A stretch of 64,000 bases of DNA from Lagopus muta (taxonomy: Eukaryota; Chordata; Aves; Galliformes; Phasianidae), in the NCBI RefSeq assembly GCF_023343835.1, contig NC_064437.1, positions 23,473,001-23,537,000 on the forward strand. The letters run 5' to 3'. The number at the start of each line of letters is the position of its first letter. Position 1 is the first letter of the stretch. Made by a program: the position numbers and the translations under genes. The notes beneath the pieces were generated by a model that was not told the DNA's origin, ran no database searches, and worked only from the letters and a program-made list of their open reading frames with translations. Of this stretch, positions 9,126 to 22,480 are shown in pieces.

Positions 9126-12100
9126 GCAAGTGTGTTGCTGCTCAGAGGCTTTCTAATTTTCTTGAAGGAAATAATATACTCCAAAGGAGCCTTTCCCCAG
9201 CCAGCCTTAAAATTTGCACTGCTGTATGCTTCAAACGATGTTCTCACTTCTACAAGTGAGATTCTGATGAAATCAGGAGTGATAAAACAAGATGGATCTA
9301 TGCGCTCGTGTATCTGGAGGGGGGGATTGCTCACTGCTCAGGAAGTTAGAAGCTTGGGTGATGGCACTGCTGTGAATCTGCTGCCAAAACGAGCAGGAGT
9401 GACCCCTGGCAGCGGGTGCCTCAGTGCCTCGGTTGGAGGGTGGCTGCTCATCCCATTTCCAGCATACAGCACCTGTGTGTTGCTGGCCAGTATGCCAGGA
9501 AGCAGCTCACACAGCAGTATGTAACATAATGCAGGCAGAGACATGCTCGTGACGTGGCTGTTTACCAAAGGAGGCTGCACAGACTGCCTATGACAAAAAA
9601 AAAGGTTCCCAAATTTGCTGTGAGTACAATGGGGACGTGAGTGCTTTGCTCATCCCACCTCTTGTTCCCTCTTTCCCAAAACTTGAGGAGCAGCACGGTG
9701 ATGGTTGGTGGGGAAATGCCCCCTGCTGTTGTGCTGTTATAACTGTGCCATGCAGATCATCTCTGAGCACCAATTTCACTTACTTGGCTCACACTAACCT
9801 GAAGGAGGAACTGAGTAATCAAGGCATTTTGAGGCAGCTGCATGTGCACATACAACTGCTCTGGGGGGAAATCCTTTCCAGGCAGGACATGTCCACATGC
9901 ACAATTTTACTCCAACTCCTGAGAAGTTGCTCTGGCCCTGCGCTCAGCTTTCAATCTCCCCCCAGACACACTTTTCCCAGCAGTGAAACAAACAGCATGC
10001 ACTGCCTGACAAACATTCACTTAGCAAAATACCCCTGCAGCTCTGCAAGCCCCTAGCAGGGCAGCATGCTGAAAGATTCCCATGGGCTGCTTCTCTTCTG
10101 TCTGCCCCTTCCACGACATGTGTATGATCTGAGCTGCAGCACACACCTCTCTGGTCAATCCTCACCGCAGTCCCAACAGAGGCAGGGTGCAGAGTGCCAG
10201 ATTGGAGATCACTCATGCGCATCAGAAAGTAATAATAAAAGCCCATCAAGAGTTACAGTTTATTTCAGGTTCAGAAATGCAGCATAACATGTTTACAGCA
10301 GGTGTATGCAATGCTCAGTAATGACCATGGTTCCGAGACTGGCTGTGCTCAAAGATCAACACCAGATACCATTTACAGACTACGAAACCAAAGGCAGATG
10401 TTTTGGTTCATATGAAGCAGGGTATTAACGTACAGAGCAAAATTCAGTAAGAAATTAAGCGTTTGCTTCTTACAAAAAGAAGTCATTGTTTACACCATCC
10501 TGGAAAAGTAAAGAGACAGGAAGTAAAGCAAACGGCCAGCAAGACGGGACAAATCATATATCAAGCAAGAGTGGAGGACTGTCTGGACGGGAGGAGCCAT
10601 CGGCATCAGCTCGCCTGCAGACAAAGCAAGAGGAGAGACAGGCAGAGTAACATTCATTTACACAAGGGAGTTGTTCTGCAAGAGCCCGAGGGAGGAGGTT
10701 CAATGCCACAGCAGGAGGAGGTGTGCCATGAGCACACCAAGGAGTCGATGCCTCCCAGTGCCACATGTGCAAAATTGGTCTGCTTAGAATTCAGGAGGTT
10801 TGGACTATTTTAAGACAGAAAGACAGAACTAGGCAGTAATCTTAATATGCTGTACACATTATGTAGTGTAGCTGTCTGCAATACAGAGTATAATATTTTC
10901 TACGTTATACTTCAACATGAAATGCTATAACCTCTAAAGTATCTCCTTTAATATAATTACCTACTTTTATGAGGCTTACTCAGAAAGTGCAATGAGATCG
11001 GCAATAAAACAAACATACATCAACTATGTACAAAAGCCTTTTCTTCAAACATACAATCATTTTAATCCTAACACAAGATCCCTGGACGTTAAAGGCCAAG
11101 AGCTATTTACAGTGTGAGCAAGCTCCTCAGCTGCTGGTCAGCCGTATGAAGGTGAGGTGGAATGTGTTCTCTGGGCACAGGCCCAGGCTTAGCCTCCATG
11201 CAGTACTAGATAAGCACCCTCCTGAAGCTTTGCTGCCTTTGTCATCCAGCTCACTAAGCTTGCAAACCCTACTGTTGCTTAACGGGAGTCTCCACTGCTC
11301 CCTGGCAATCTTCCCTTTGCCTGAGGGTATCAAACAAATGGAGAGCAACCCGTGCTCCTCTGTTATGGGAGCCCAGGCTCAGCTGTCCCTGGGTAAGGGT
11401 ACCTGCAGAGGGGCCGGGGCCAGTTCCAGCCAGCCGGTCCCCCTAGCAGATCCCTGAGAATATACTGGTGAGCTCTTCCTCCTGTCCTTCAGGCACAGAG
11501 CAAGCTACTGCCAACTTGCTCCTCTGAGAACAAGGGATGGGAGAGACACAGCTTACCAGAATCAGGAGCCAGCAGGACAAACAAACACATTCCAGGCACT
11601 GTACAGCACGAGGAAAATGGGTCAAAGCTAGGGAGGAGAGTATGTAGTCAATTGCAAGTGGCAATTTCTTGGGAAGCAATCAGCATGTTTCCTAGGAACA
11701 ATTCTTTATAGTTTATTCTAAAAAGTGTATATGCAATACATTCGAGGTGAATTCATCAGTCTATGGATCTGTGCTCAACACCAGTTATTAGCTTACACGT
11801 CTCAAAGCTCTGTATTTCAGGAGCAGGTTCTTATTTAGCTGTGATGGAGATGTAGAGGATGGGAAGGCTGCGCAGCTGCACTCTGCGTCCCATGAGCTCA
11901 AAACTGAGTGCAGAATGCACTGCTGCTGACACTGGGGCCACTGCACTGAGCTGTGCTATTTCCTTACTCTTGACAGAAAGGGTCATCAAAGTAAATTACG
12001 GAGTCTCAAGTACAGAAGATTTAAGCACACCTTTTTAAGTCAAAACCTACGTCATTTAATTGAGGCTCCTAACTTACCAGCATTGCCACCCTCATCTCCC

Positions 12101-15100
12101 AAGCAATTACACCAGTCTGAGTCATCCCTTCTCTTTCCACAGAACAAATGGGAGACCTTGGACAACTCAGCCAAGTGCTTAGGATAAAGTGGGATAAACA
12201 CAGCCCATGGGCTCGCCGTAGCACTGAACGAATACCAACATTTGGGATTAAGGCGACTTTCTGTGGCTGAGGTGGAACAATGTGGTTGACTTTACAACCT
12301 TTTCATCCTTGAAAGCTGATTCTGTGTGCTCCGCGTGGAGGATCTAAGCCTACTCCCCAAACAAACAGCAGCCATTTAAGCAATCTTCTGAGCTCACCGA
12401 GATGCCGGTGCTCTGACAAGTTTCCCCGTGCTTCAGATGTTGACCTCAGCTCCCCAGGTGTGTGTCACAAGTGTGTGGTTGACAGGAAATTAAAGTCAGG
12501 CTAGCATACAAATCACGATGCTTTCCCAAACTCGTTTCTCTTCTACAAGCAGAAACACGATTTGCTTTGGTAGTGAACATAACTGTTATTCAATCAGCGG
12601 CCTGGGAATATTTAATGGGCAAAATCCCCACTGGTTGTGGCTCCTTGATTGGATTCTTCCTAACCACGGGGCTGCAGCATACTGGAGCCCTACATACAGC
12701 TTCAATAAGTGAATTTATTAGACTGATTATAGTGGGGGACTTTGAAACCACCAATCGCTTTGCCTAGGGATCTGTAACCATAATTGCAATAACAGCAATT
12801 AATATTTTCTGACTACACAAGGCCAAATTCATCTCTGTTTTAATCCTGTCAACTCAAGAAGTTTTAAATTACAGGGGTGTTGCTGAGCTTAAGTGTTTAA
12901 AGTTAAGGAATGCAGTTAAGACAAAAGGTTTTTATATTACATTAATACACAGTGTAAAACAGGCAGAGAACTTCTGAAAGTGAACATCTGCTAAAAAAAA
13001 TGCACGGCCAGGATGCACAGCTGAGCATTTCTCAGCACCTTTTTGGATACAATGACTCCTAATCTGAAGTGAGTAGAATGTCAAGAGACACAAAGGGAAA
13101 ATACTTTGTGGACGTTGTGGAACTTTATCGACTGGTGTGAGCAAATATCTCAAACCCAAATGGGATCCCTTGGAAAGCCCAGATGCAGATCTAGGCCATA
13201 GCTCTGAACTGGCTCCCACAGTGGGCCCATTTACAGCTGTGCATATATTTATACATATATACATCTCTCAGTTCTCTGGACCCTTCCACGCAGCATATAT
13301 ATACATATTACATGCTCTCACTTACACACAAGGCTTCACATGAGTTCAGTGGGAGGACCGATGTGAGTGAGCGCTACCAGAGGACAAAGCAAGCTGGCAC
13401 AGCCTGCTCTGTCACACACTGGCTCTTCAAAATGCCCTTCTCACATCTTTGATGCAGGGTGAGCCAGCTCCACACGTTACAAGCCGGGGTGCTGCAGCCT
13501 GCTCCTTACCTGCCACCCAACCAGCTCTGCTATCAATCAGCAGAGGGGAAGGAAAGTGAAGCACACACTGTCTCACACACATCCTTCTAGTTTAGCAATA
13601 TTCCTTATAAACTTAGCTGCAGATCAGAAAAAATGTTAGGAGAAGCAGCGTTCCAGCAAGCTTCTTGCAAGAGAGATGAAAGCGTGAGGCCTTCAGAAGA
13701 GCTTGATAAGAAACCACGCTTTTCTCTGCCCAGTTTAGCCATTAACATAGAAAGTGGGCACAACTGTAAAACACCACATGACAGAAAACATGAAAGGTAC
13801 AAATAAAAGCAAGATTTCGGCAGGTAAGAGAAAAAGAAGCAGCTAAAATCAACACGTGCACAAACACAGACTCAAGTCCTCCTTTGACTGTATAGGATTG
13901 TGAGCACGGGTGCCTGGGTGAACACGTGTGTCAGTACATTAGCTAACATCAGCTACTGCAGAAGGAAAAGTCAAGACAGCACAGACCTTCCCAAAACATT
14001 TGAGAGCTCATAAACAATGCGGAATGGACAGAGATATATCAGTAAAATTGGTTACTTGCCTATGGACGTCCATACATGCGACTATACATTGGTTATTGCA
14101 ACAGTTATCAAGCAGTTTGCTTCCACATATTTGGTTAACAATGAGTGGCATGCCAGAAACTTCATTTAGTCTAACAGGGATGAATCTAATGGACGAATTA
14201 CAGTGGGCCGAGTAGGTGAGGGGGGTGGTCTTCGACTGGAGAAAAAGAGAGAAGAAACAGTAAGCACAAACATTAAGAGCGAACTCTGCACCTTTCGTGG
14301 TTGCTACATGAACCTGCACATGCACCCAAACACAACCATTTCCATGTATACTGGCACCCACAAGGAAGAAAGCAAAGGGTTTGCAGCATGCATACCGTGG
14401 ATCAGTTCCCTCACCTACTTGACAGCTCTCTTCTCCAGCTCACAGTCTGCTTAACCTCTGAACACAGCCACTCTCTTCTGCCAGGGATGATCATTATTCC
14501 CATTTTCTCAGGGGTCATCCCAGCCTGGCCAGCCACAGAATGGACTTATGGGCACATGTGAGGGTCGTCAGATGCCTTCACAAAAGCAGCCTGCAGTGAC
14601 TTCTGCCACTGTATGCAGAAGAAAAATCTGTGGCTTCTTACACAGTTGGTCTTACTGGGACCACAGCACAGAGAAGTGGTGGCACAGAACTGGTTCTCCT
14701 CCAGTCTGTTAAAGGGGACACACAGACCCTACTAAAGTTACAGATAGTTTATCTTTGGTCACAACGCAACTGCCTTTTGCATTTCTGCTTATATTTAGGG
14801 TACACAGTCCACATCAGCATGGCATGGAAATAAATCAGCTTTGTTAGGAGGAGTGTTTTTGTAAATATTCCTTTTCCCCTGGGCCCAAACACCCCTCTGC
14901 CATGCAGAGCCTTGCTGAGAGGTATGCACCTGTTTGGCTTTTAGCTCCAGCACTGGTTCAGACACCTCTGCCTGGTGCTGCCTTGTTCTCTATCTCCTTG
15001 CTACTCTGCTCCCTCAGTAGCTATTCAGCTCTCTCCAGCAGCAATCTACTGCTCCAATTTATTCCATGCCATCTCTTAGCACAGTGTTTTTGCCCCCTAG

Positions 15101-16349
15101 TTTCTTGAATGGGAAGTACAAATGCTCTCTCTGTTCCTTAATCTGACAGAGATCATCATAAGAGCATATATCTGAGCTTGTGATCTGAACAAAGGAAGCC
15201 AAGGGCTCTTCAATTCTAATCCAGCTTTGGCAGACTCTATCAATGACCCTAACAAACCACAGAGCCCTCTCCTACTCCGTCCTCTACCTGTCAAAGTAGG
15301 AACTGCCTGTCTCTGAAGAATATTACAAAGAAAATTTGTCTCGTTCTGTTAAATAAAATTAAATAGAAGATGAAAAGAATACAACAATGTGTTAATCTTC
15401 TTTGAACTGGAACATAATACACGAGACAAATTTACACTTGACCAAAAAAAAAAAATCTTGTTTGGCTTAAAGTGCATCTTGTATGACAATATTCTCTTTT
15501 GGTGAAGAAATGAGAATTTTAATCCCTAACATGCAACAAACAGAACGCATGCCAACCAAAGCGTTCAAGTAAATCAGCAAGCTAAAACAAAATAGGCAAA
15601 ATATAATTTCTTCATGGTGTATTTTTCTTACAGAAAAATGTTACTGTCTTAACTATTGTTCCTTGTGTTGCTCCAGTGTAGGTCTTCTGGACCCATTTCC
15701 AAAATTTGTAGTTTCATAAAGAACCACTTCTAAGGCTCTGTGTTTCTGCTGGGTTGCATTAAATTATTCCTTTGTTGAAATGCCTCACATTGCATTGTTT
15801 AGCGCTTACTGAAAACATCATATCATGTGTATACAATTTACAAACAAGGGAAAATGCATACAGCTGTCTTCATATCAAATTTAAAAGTTACAAGCCAAAG
15901 CATGCATTTTAATATGAGGTTGAATGCAGCACAATGAGTTCAAATAATGTAATTTAGTCAAATTGCTGTTTAGCCCAGCTGGATCAGAAACTGGAGGGCA
16001 CAAGGGGAGGTTATCCTGGATTTAATCACCCAAACCAAACCTGAATCAAAATCAGGCCTGAGCCCTCTTTTCTCCTTGACCCAGGGCTGCTGCTGCATTT
16101 GGACAATTATTTTTTATTTTCCTTCAACCCCAATCCAAAACTGCTCAGGAAAATACAGGGATGCAGTGAGGCACAGGCAGACCTCCTCAGCCCCATTCCT
16201 CTCCTCCATCCCATAATGGTGCTGCCTTGCTTCATGGGCAGCGCAGCTGCTCAGAGCTTCCTTCTGGTTCCACAATCACACCATGGCTGGGGGAGCGGGA
16301 TGTGCCCTCTGCAAATCAGAAGCACCCTCCAGAGGAGTGGCAGATATTT

Positions 16350-16522
16350 CATAGAACAGAATCATGGAATCATGAGGATGGAAAAGTCCACTAAGATCAC
16401 CTAGTCCAACCATCTGCCCACCCGCACCATGCCCACTGCCCACGTCCCTCAGTGCCACATCTCCATGGCTCTTGAACACCTCCAGGGACAGTGACCCCAC
16501 CACCTTCCTGGGCAGCCTTTGG
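16350..16522 (-). mobile_element. CR1 LINE fragment, 3' end
   Basis: The + strand starts with ATAGAACAGAATCATGGAATC, the degenerate terminal octamers in reverse complement. It continues through AAGATCACCTAGTCCAACCA, TCTTGAACACCTCCAGGGA and CCACCACCTTCCTGGGCAGC, all hallmarks of the CR1 3' region. It is 5'-truncated near 16522. It lies in the same orientation as DNM3. Confidence 0.9.
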
Positions 16523-17519
16523 GAAGAGGCAAGGCTTGGGAGACCTGCAAAAGCACCATTCAGTCTCCTGGGCACGTGCCTGTCATGCAACAAGATGGGC
16601 CAAGGACCACTGCCTCAGGCATGGCCCAGCACAGAGCTGCAGCTTGGGAAGAGACCTGGCCTTCATTAGCCACCAGCGTGCAGTCATGATGGCATGAGCT
16701 GGAGCTCAGGGCAGAAAGTGAGGGAACGGACAAGCCCAGAAACTGTCTGTCTCTAGATTTCCCTACCAAGGTGACAAGCCACTACACGACCATTTTTTAC
16801 TCTGGAAGCACAGTTCAGACCTCTTTTTCTCCTTCTAAAAGAGAAATCAACCCCAGGCTGAAGGAGAAGCCTACCCCATGCCCCTGTCTCTCCCTGCATC
16901 ACAGCTGGATGTGCTGGCTGCGATGGAGCAGTGCAGAGCCTGGCACCCAAACTGCCACCCCGGGATAATGGAGCAGGCACCTCCAAAAGCACAGATCTGA
17001 GGAAGGCTGGCTTGGCTTTGGCACAGCTGCTTTCTGAGCCTGAAGTCGAGCAAAGGTTAAATAAATGTGTACTGCCAGTCTCTTCAAATGGCAGCCGTGC
17101 AGAGGCCGGCAAGCAGAGCAGCAGAGGGAGCTGCAGCCTGCCTGTGGCCGTGCAGCTGGGGCAGCCGCAGCACAGCAAGCCCCCGCAGGTCCGGCTGCAC
17201 TGGCTGCCATGGCAGCGAGGAAATATGTGACTAAGCCGTATTAAATGTTTAGTCTGGAGCCAAAAGATGAGACACGGAGAGACAGCACAGAGCACATTTT
17301 CTCTGTGTTATCAGAGCGATTCCATCAGCAGCACCGAGCTGCTCCTCCTAGGCTGCAAGGGGCTGCTCTGATTCATAGAAAGCTCTGTCTTATAAAAACG
17401 GCACTTCTGCACCAATTCCTGTTTGCTTATTGTCTCAAGCATTTTCACTGTGTTTTGTAGTTGTGGGGCCGAGTCCCACTGCTCAGCCCCTCAGCCCCTT
17501 TATCACTCTGCTATTTGCC

Positions 17520-17597
17520 TTTTTTTTTCTTCTTTTTTTTTTTTTTTTCTTTTTCCCTTTATTTTTAGGGTAAAAAAAAAAAACCAAAAAACAAAAC
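17520..17597. repeat. T-rich tract followed by A-rich tract
   Basis: About 50 bases of nearly pure T (with a few C) run into TTTTTAGGGTAAAAA and then an A-rich tract. The two halves are roughly complementary and could fold into a long hairpin in RNA or extrude in DNA. It may be a head-to-head pair of poly(A)/poly(T) tails or simple slippage. Confidence 0.8.
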
Positions 17598-18782
17598 GGG
17601 AAACAGTGTTTGTTAGAGTTAGTGCTAAAGGGGCAGGGGATCATAGGTCCCTAGGGTTGAGTAAACGAGTCTGCAGAAAGAATCAGTTCTTCTAACTAGC
17701 ACACATTAAGCAGACATAAAGAATTTACCAATGAAAATTGTGGACTAAGTATGTATTTAATAACTCCCTGATGTTGCTGCAGAAACTCCTCCTTTGAAGA
17801 ACTCAGTGGGATTTTGAACGGAGGATAACTCTTACCCCCATGCACAAACTTTTTTAAAAGGAAAAGTTTTCTATTTATTTTTAACCTAAGCAGCACACCC
17901 CGTTTTTTTTTGATTTTGAAAGAAGTCCCCAAAAGCTTCAGCTAGGCAAGTACAGAGCGAATGAAACTAAGTAAAGCAAGTCTAGACTTAAAATGCGATC
18001 AGAAACATATGGGAGCTCTTCAAACATTTGCCTTCTGCAGAGTGCTATCACTCCCCACACAGAGTCCACAAAATATGCTTTCAGTAAAGCAGAGCTGTAA
18101 TTACCATGGGAGGCCCCGTTCTCAGAAGATGGCTTCTCTTCTCGGAGCACAGCTAGCATGCTTCTAAATAAAAGGCTTGCGTTTCCACTTACGTTTCACA
18201 TTCTTGTTTGCTTGTGACCACCAGAGAACACTTGCGGAAGGCATGCACATAACTGTATTTTATGATACATTCCTATAGATCTGAAGCTGTAAACAAAAGT
18301 CCATTATTCTCTCCCTTTTCCTCCATCTCAGTTTCCCTATAACGCAGGCCCCTTGGAGTACCCCGTGATGTGATATTCATTGTTTTTGCAGAATCTAACA
18401 AGAAAACAGTCTTTAAAAATCTCTAAATGGCTCTAGGTCTGACTGAAGGCAGATTTTAATTGAGGTGACAATAAAAATCTGGATGTGAGTCACTCCAGAA
18501 CAGAAAAGTGGCTTCTTTCAGGTGAGAGATAAATATCAAATCTCATTGGTGTGATTTTTCAGAGGTACAGGTAGCCCGTTTCCGAGGCCTGTCCTTGGGA
18601 GAGTTACAGTGCCTTGACTCATCTGACTTCTAGATGACTTTCTCAGTTTCAGTAAGATTCCAAAAGACCCACACAACTTCGGCCCTGCTTTTCCCAATTC
18701 TTCTATCAATCTATCTTTATACATTCCATCTTGACCTTCACCAGCTTCTGCATTTGGCATAAAATCCAAACCAGAAGTGAAA

Positions 18783-18860
18783 GGGCTGTAGTTTAGCAGG
18801 GGGTTGGACTAGATGATCTCCAGAGATCCCTTCCAGCCCCTACACTTCTGTCATTCTGTG
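18783..18860 (+). mobile_element. CR1 LINE 3'-end fragment
   Basis: The core GGGTTGGACTAGATGATCTC, then CAGAGATCCCTTCCAGCCCC and the terminal TCATTCTGTG, reads in CR1 sense orientation. This is opposite to the other clear CR1 copies in the window. It is a short, truncated, inactive copy within a DNM3 intron. Confidence 0.9.
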
Positions 18861-21800
18861 TAGCCATGATGGCTGAAGAATAGAGGCAAGATACGGTTTG
18901 CAGGTCTGATGAGCTTGTCTAATGTCTGTGCTTACTTAAAACTCTTCCTGGCCTGTAGCAGAAGCAGCATGGCTGCTCTGGAGTCTCCAGAACATCAGCT
19001 CAGGAGGAAGGATTTTGAATAGAAGCAGGAAGATCATGAAGAGGAAAACAACTTAATACTAGTGACAGGTCACAGGAAAATAGGAAAAGCAGAAAAAGGA
19101 TGAAAGTAAGAGTGGTTCAGCAGAGCCACAGACAAAAATGGGTAAGAGATGTTATGGGAGAAATGAGAAACAGCCCTCAGTGGTGATGAAAGGGGAAAGT
19201 AGTGGAGGAACGCTTGCTTGTAATGGTCTCTTACCTCAACATTATGGTCCAAGAGACTGAAAGTTTCTCTCATCTGTTTCTCTACTGAAAACTGTTGTTT
19301 TCCATATCGAACATGAAGCATTGCTAGTCAGCATGCCAACAGGATTCTTCTTGGAGGGCAAGTCAGGAATGGAAGAACTGAGATGCATAGCATGCGGCTG
19401 CCAGGTTCTGAAGCCCTCCAATAGAACATGTATGTATCAGGCTCCACGAACATAGAGAGCATGCTGTATTGCCAATACTTGCACTATTTCACTATTTCAG
19501 ATGACCCAAACAATATTCTGTCAGTGGAGTTTTTGTGTTTAGTATGATCAAGTTAAAGTAGTTAGATCAAGTGTTTTTATCTGATGCCTATTTCTCTTCA
19601 GTGAAAGAATAAAAAAACAGCACATGGGAAGGATGTGTCCTTCCACCAGACAGCATAAAGCAGCAATCTAAATCTCCTTTAATGCAAATGCTAGCACTGT
19701 TTCAAAGCATTAAGATTACTGTGGTTCCAAAGCATGTGATTTTACATAATGTGGATATTCCTTTCAGAGGCAAAGAGGTCAAAATATGATGCTCCACTAG
19801 GTTAATTTCTTTGCAAATCAAACTGGGTTTTCTGTATGACCATCACAAATTAACATCTATTACAGACACAAACTTGTCTGTATGTTTAAGAGGATGCTGC
19901 ATTTTGAAATTAGTCATTTTAGGGAATTAACGTGTCATATGGAAAAAAACAGCTTGAAAACACACACACAAAAAAATAATAATTCAATGGAGCAACCAAA
20001 AAAGACTATTATTCTAAACAGTGTGTTCTTATTTGCCCTTCAGCAGGGAACATGACAAGTTTGCAAGCTTGCTAAACATCAGAGGAGGTCTGTCCCAACC
20101 CTTTGGAAATCCAAGGTCAGAAAAGGATCAAAAATCCATGAGGAAGAAGAGATATTTAGGAATTCTTAGTGATACATTCTGACTGCTGCTCTTCCTTTGT
20201 CCGTCTGCAGCAGATGATGACAACAGAAGGGTCACAAAATCTGGAGGAGGAACATATGATCTTTATGTAGTAGCTCCAATCTTGTGTACTGGTCTGTGTT
20301 CAGCTGTACTGTCCCATGTCAATGTAAATCATGTATGAAGTCTTTGAAGGCCGCAGCTACTTCTGCTCACTCTGTTCTTTCTTCCTACTCACACTCCATC
20401 CTCCTTTCCCCGTTTGTCTGTCTCTTCTATACTTACCTTAAGGCAAGAAAGGGAACAGGCATTGTGGCTATTACCTCTAGCTGGACTAGCACCTCTTCTT
20501 GTCCACAATGACAACAACTAACATTATCCATATCAATCTTGTTAATGCAGCCATTGAGTGCCCTGTTTTTCAGTAATGATCCAATACAGCTTGTGGGCAC
20601 AGGAAAGTTTCAAAATGCCTGCAGGTTCAGGAAGTTCAAATCATCACTACTTTCTTTTTAAAAGTACGTCACACATTTTCTCTTGCAGCATAAGGAAGGC
20701 TAGGAATGTACTACTATTCAATCCACTCTTTCAAATACGGCCAAAAATTTCCTGTTAAACACCCTTGCTTTAATCCTATATAACCTTCATGTTGTTAAAT
20801 TACTCTTTTATGAGACTGAATAAATAACCAGACCAGAGCACATCTTTGGATTCCTGTCTGTATTTCTGGCAAACAGCATTTGCTATTGTTTGACTCTACT
20901 TTCCTTTTTCAAGTTGAGAGATGCTAAAAATAAAAACCACTTCCTTTTATTGATAGTATATTGATAGAGAAAAGGCTAAGGAGGCAAAAACAAAAAGCAA
21001 ACAAGCAAAAAATTACTGAAAATACCTAACTATAAAATTAGTCATTCATGCAGTTCACCAGCTGACAAACAGTTCCCAAAGCTGACTTCAGCTGTATTTT
21101 GGTTGGGGACTGCAGTCACAATATCATTTTTACCCTAGAATGACTTCTAACATCTCTCTTTAGGTTACTTATTTCTCTGTCTACCTCTCTCCTGCATAAT
21201 TTTTCATTACCCTTCTCCATCACATGGGACTGGTCAACACTAAGAGTAATGAAGAGCCATTTCAGCTGATCCAGTTATAGCTGAATTGCAAAAGTAACTC
21301 ACAACGGTCCCAAATGAAGTGGCTCTCTCCTTATTCACCTGATTTTAAAAACAATTTTTGTTGAATAAGTTTTTCGGAGCAAGTAGCTCAGGAACAATAC
21401 TAAAGACAATCAAAACTACCTGAGTTACAAAAAGCAGATTAAACCTAAAACCCATGTAGAACAAGCAACTCTTCAAACATTTGTTCAGCTGTCCTAGTGC
21501 ATTGCCAACCACAGCACATAATAAAATTCCAGCACCACTGAACGTGCAAAGTGGAGAGCCTTTGGCTGATGAAGGGAGATGCTGATGGAAGTGAGATTCA
21601 GAGGCAGCAGATGTAGTACCTAGGCTGCAGTGTCTGCCATCCCATGAATTGCGTTATAGCTGGTCTTCAGGACAGTCATCTGCAGGAGGAGCACACGGAG
21701 GAAGGTGGTGAACAAAATGCTTGTGCAAGTCTAGGAGACAGCCGTCCTCTTAGGGGTGAGCAATTGCTGCAGCTCCTGGAGCAAACTCAGGGACACTCCT

Positions 21801-22194
21801 GTCTCTGACGGCGTTAAGTACAGGCTGCTGAAGAGTCTCTTCTGCCCATTTCTGCTTCAGATTTCTCGCAAGAACAGTATTGAAGAATTATAATGAAACA
21901 ACAGGAGTTGTTATATTGTGATATGTCACAAGTTTTTAAAAGCTTCTGCGTCCCACTTTCTGGCCAACCCCTCCAATGTTTATCCTCATTCAAAACATTA
22001 CTTCTTTCATTGATTCTATTAAGAATGAAGCTGCCAGGTGACCATTTTCCTCAATTTTTTTTTGCCACGTGGTATGGCTACCATAAGCAGTGTAGCTAGA
22101 ATTTCTAGAGGTTGTCACGGCCACTAACACCAAGCTGCTGTTAGAAAAAATTGCCAGATATTGCATTTTATGGTTTGAAAACAGGATGAAAAGC

Positions 22195-22480
22195 TTTAAA
22201 AGAAGACAGAAATACAAGGAGCAGGAGACAGATTTACTAAGGTGCCACAGAAGGGATAAGTTGGAAAGAAACCAACAAAAGACAGTGAGAAGGAAAGGGG
22301 GGAATATGTGGGGAATGGAGACAAATGTTCTAGGCAGGAAACCAAGAGAGGGGAGAAGGTGAAAAAAGAAGTAGACAGGATGGTCAAGAAAGGGACAGCA
22401 AGAGACGTGCAGAAAAAGGGAAAAACAAAATAGTGATAAAGGAGTCAGTGGAGGAGGGGGGGAAAAGCAGAGTTACTTTC
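22195..22480. repeat. Purine-biased low-complexity stretch
   Basis: The + strand is strongly G and A biased over nearly 300 bases, with motifs such as GAAGGAAAGGGGGG, AGAGAGGGGAGAAGG and GGAGGAGGGGGG, but with interruptions. It is not a clean tandem repeat. There is no sign of coding function. Confidence 0.7.
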
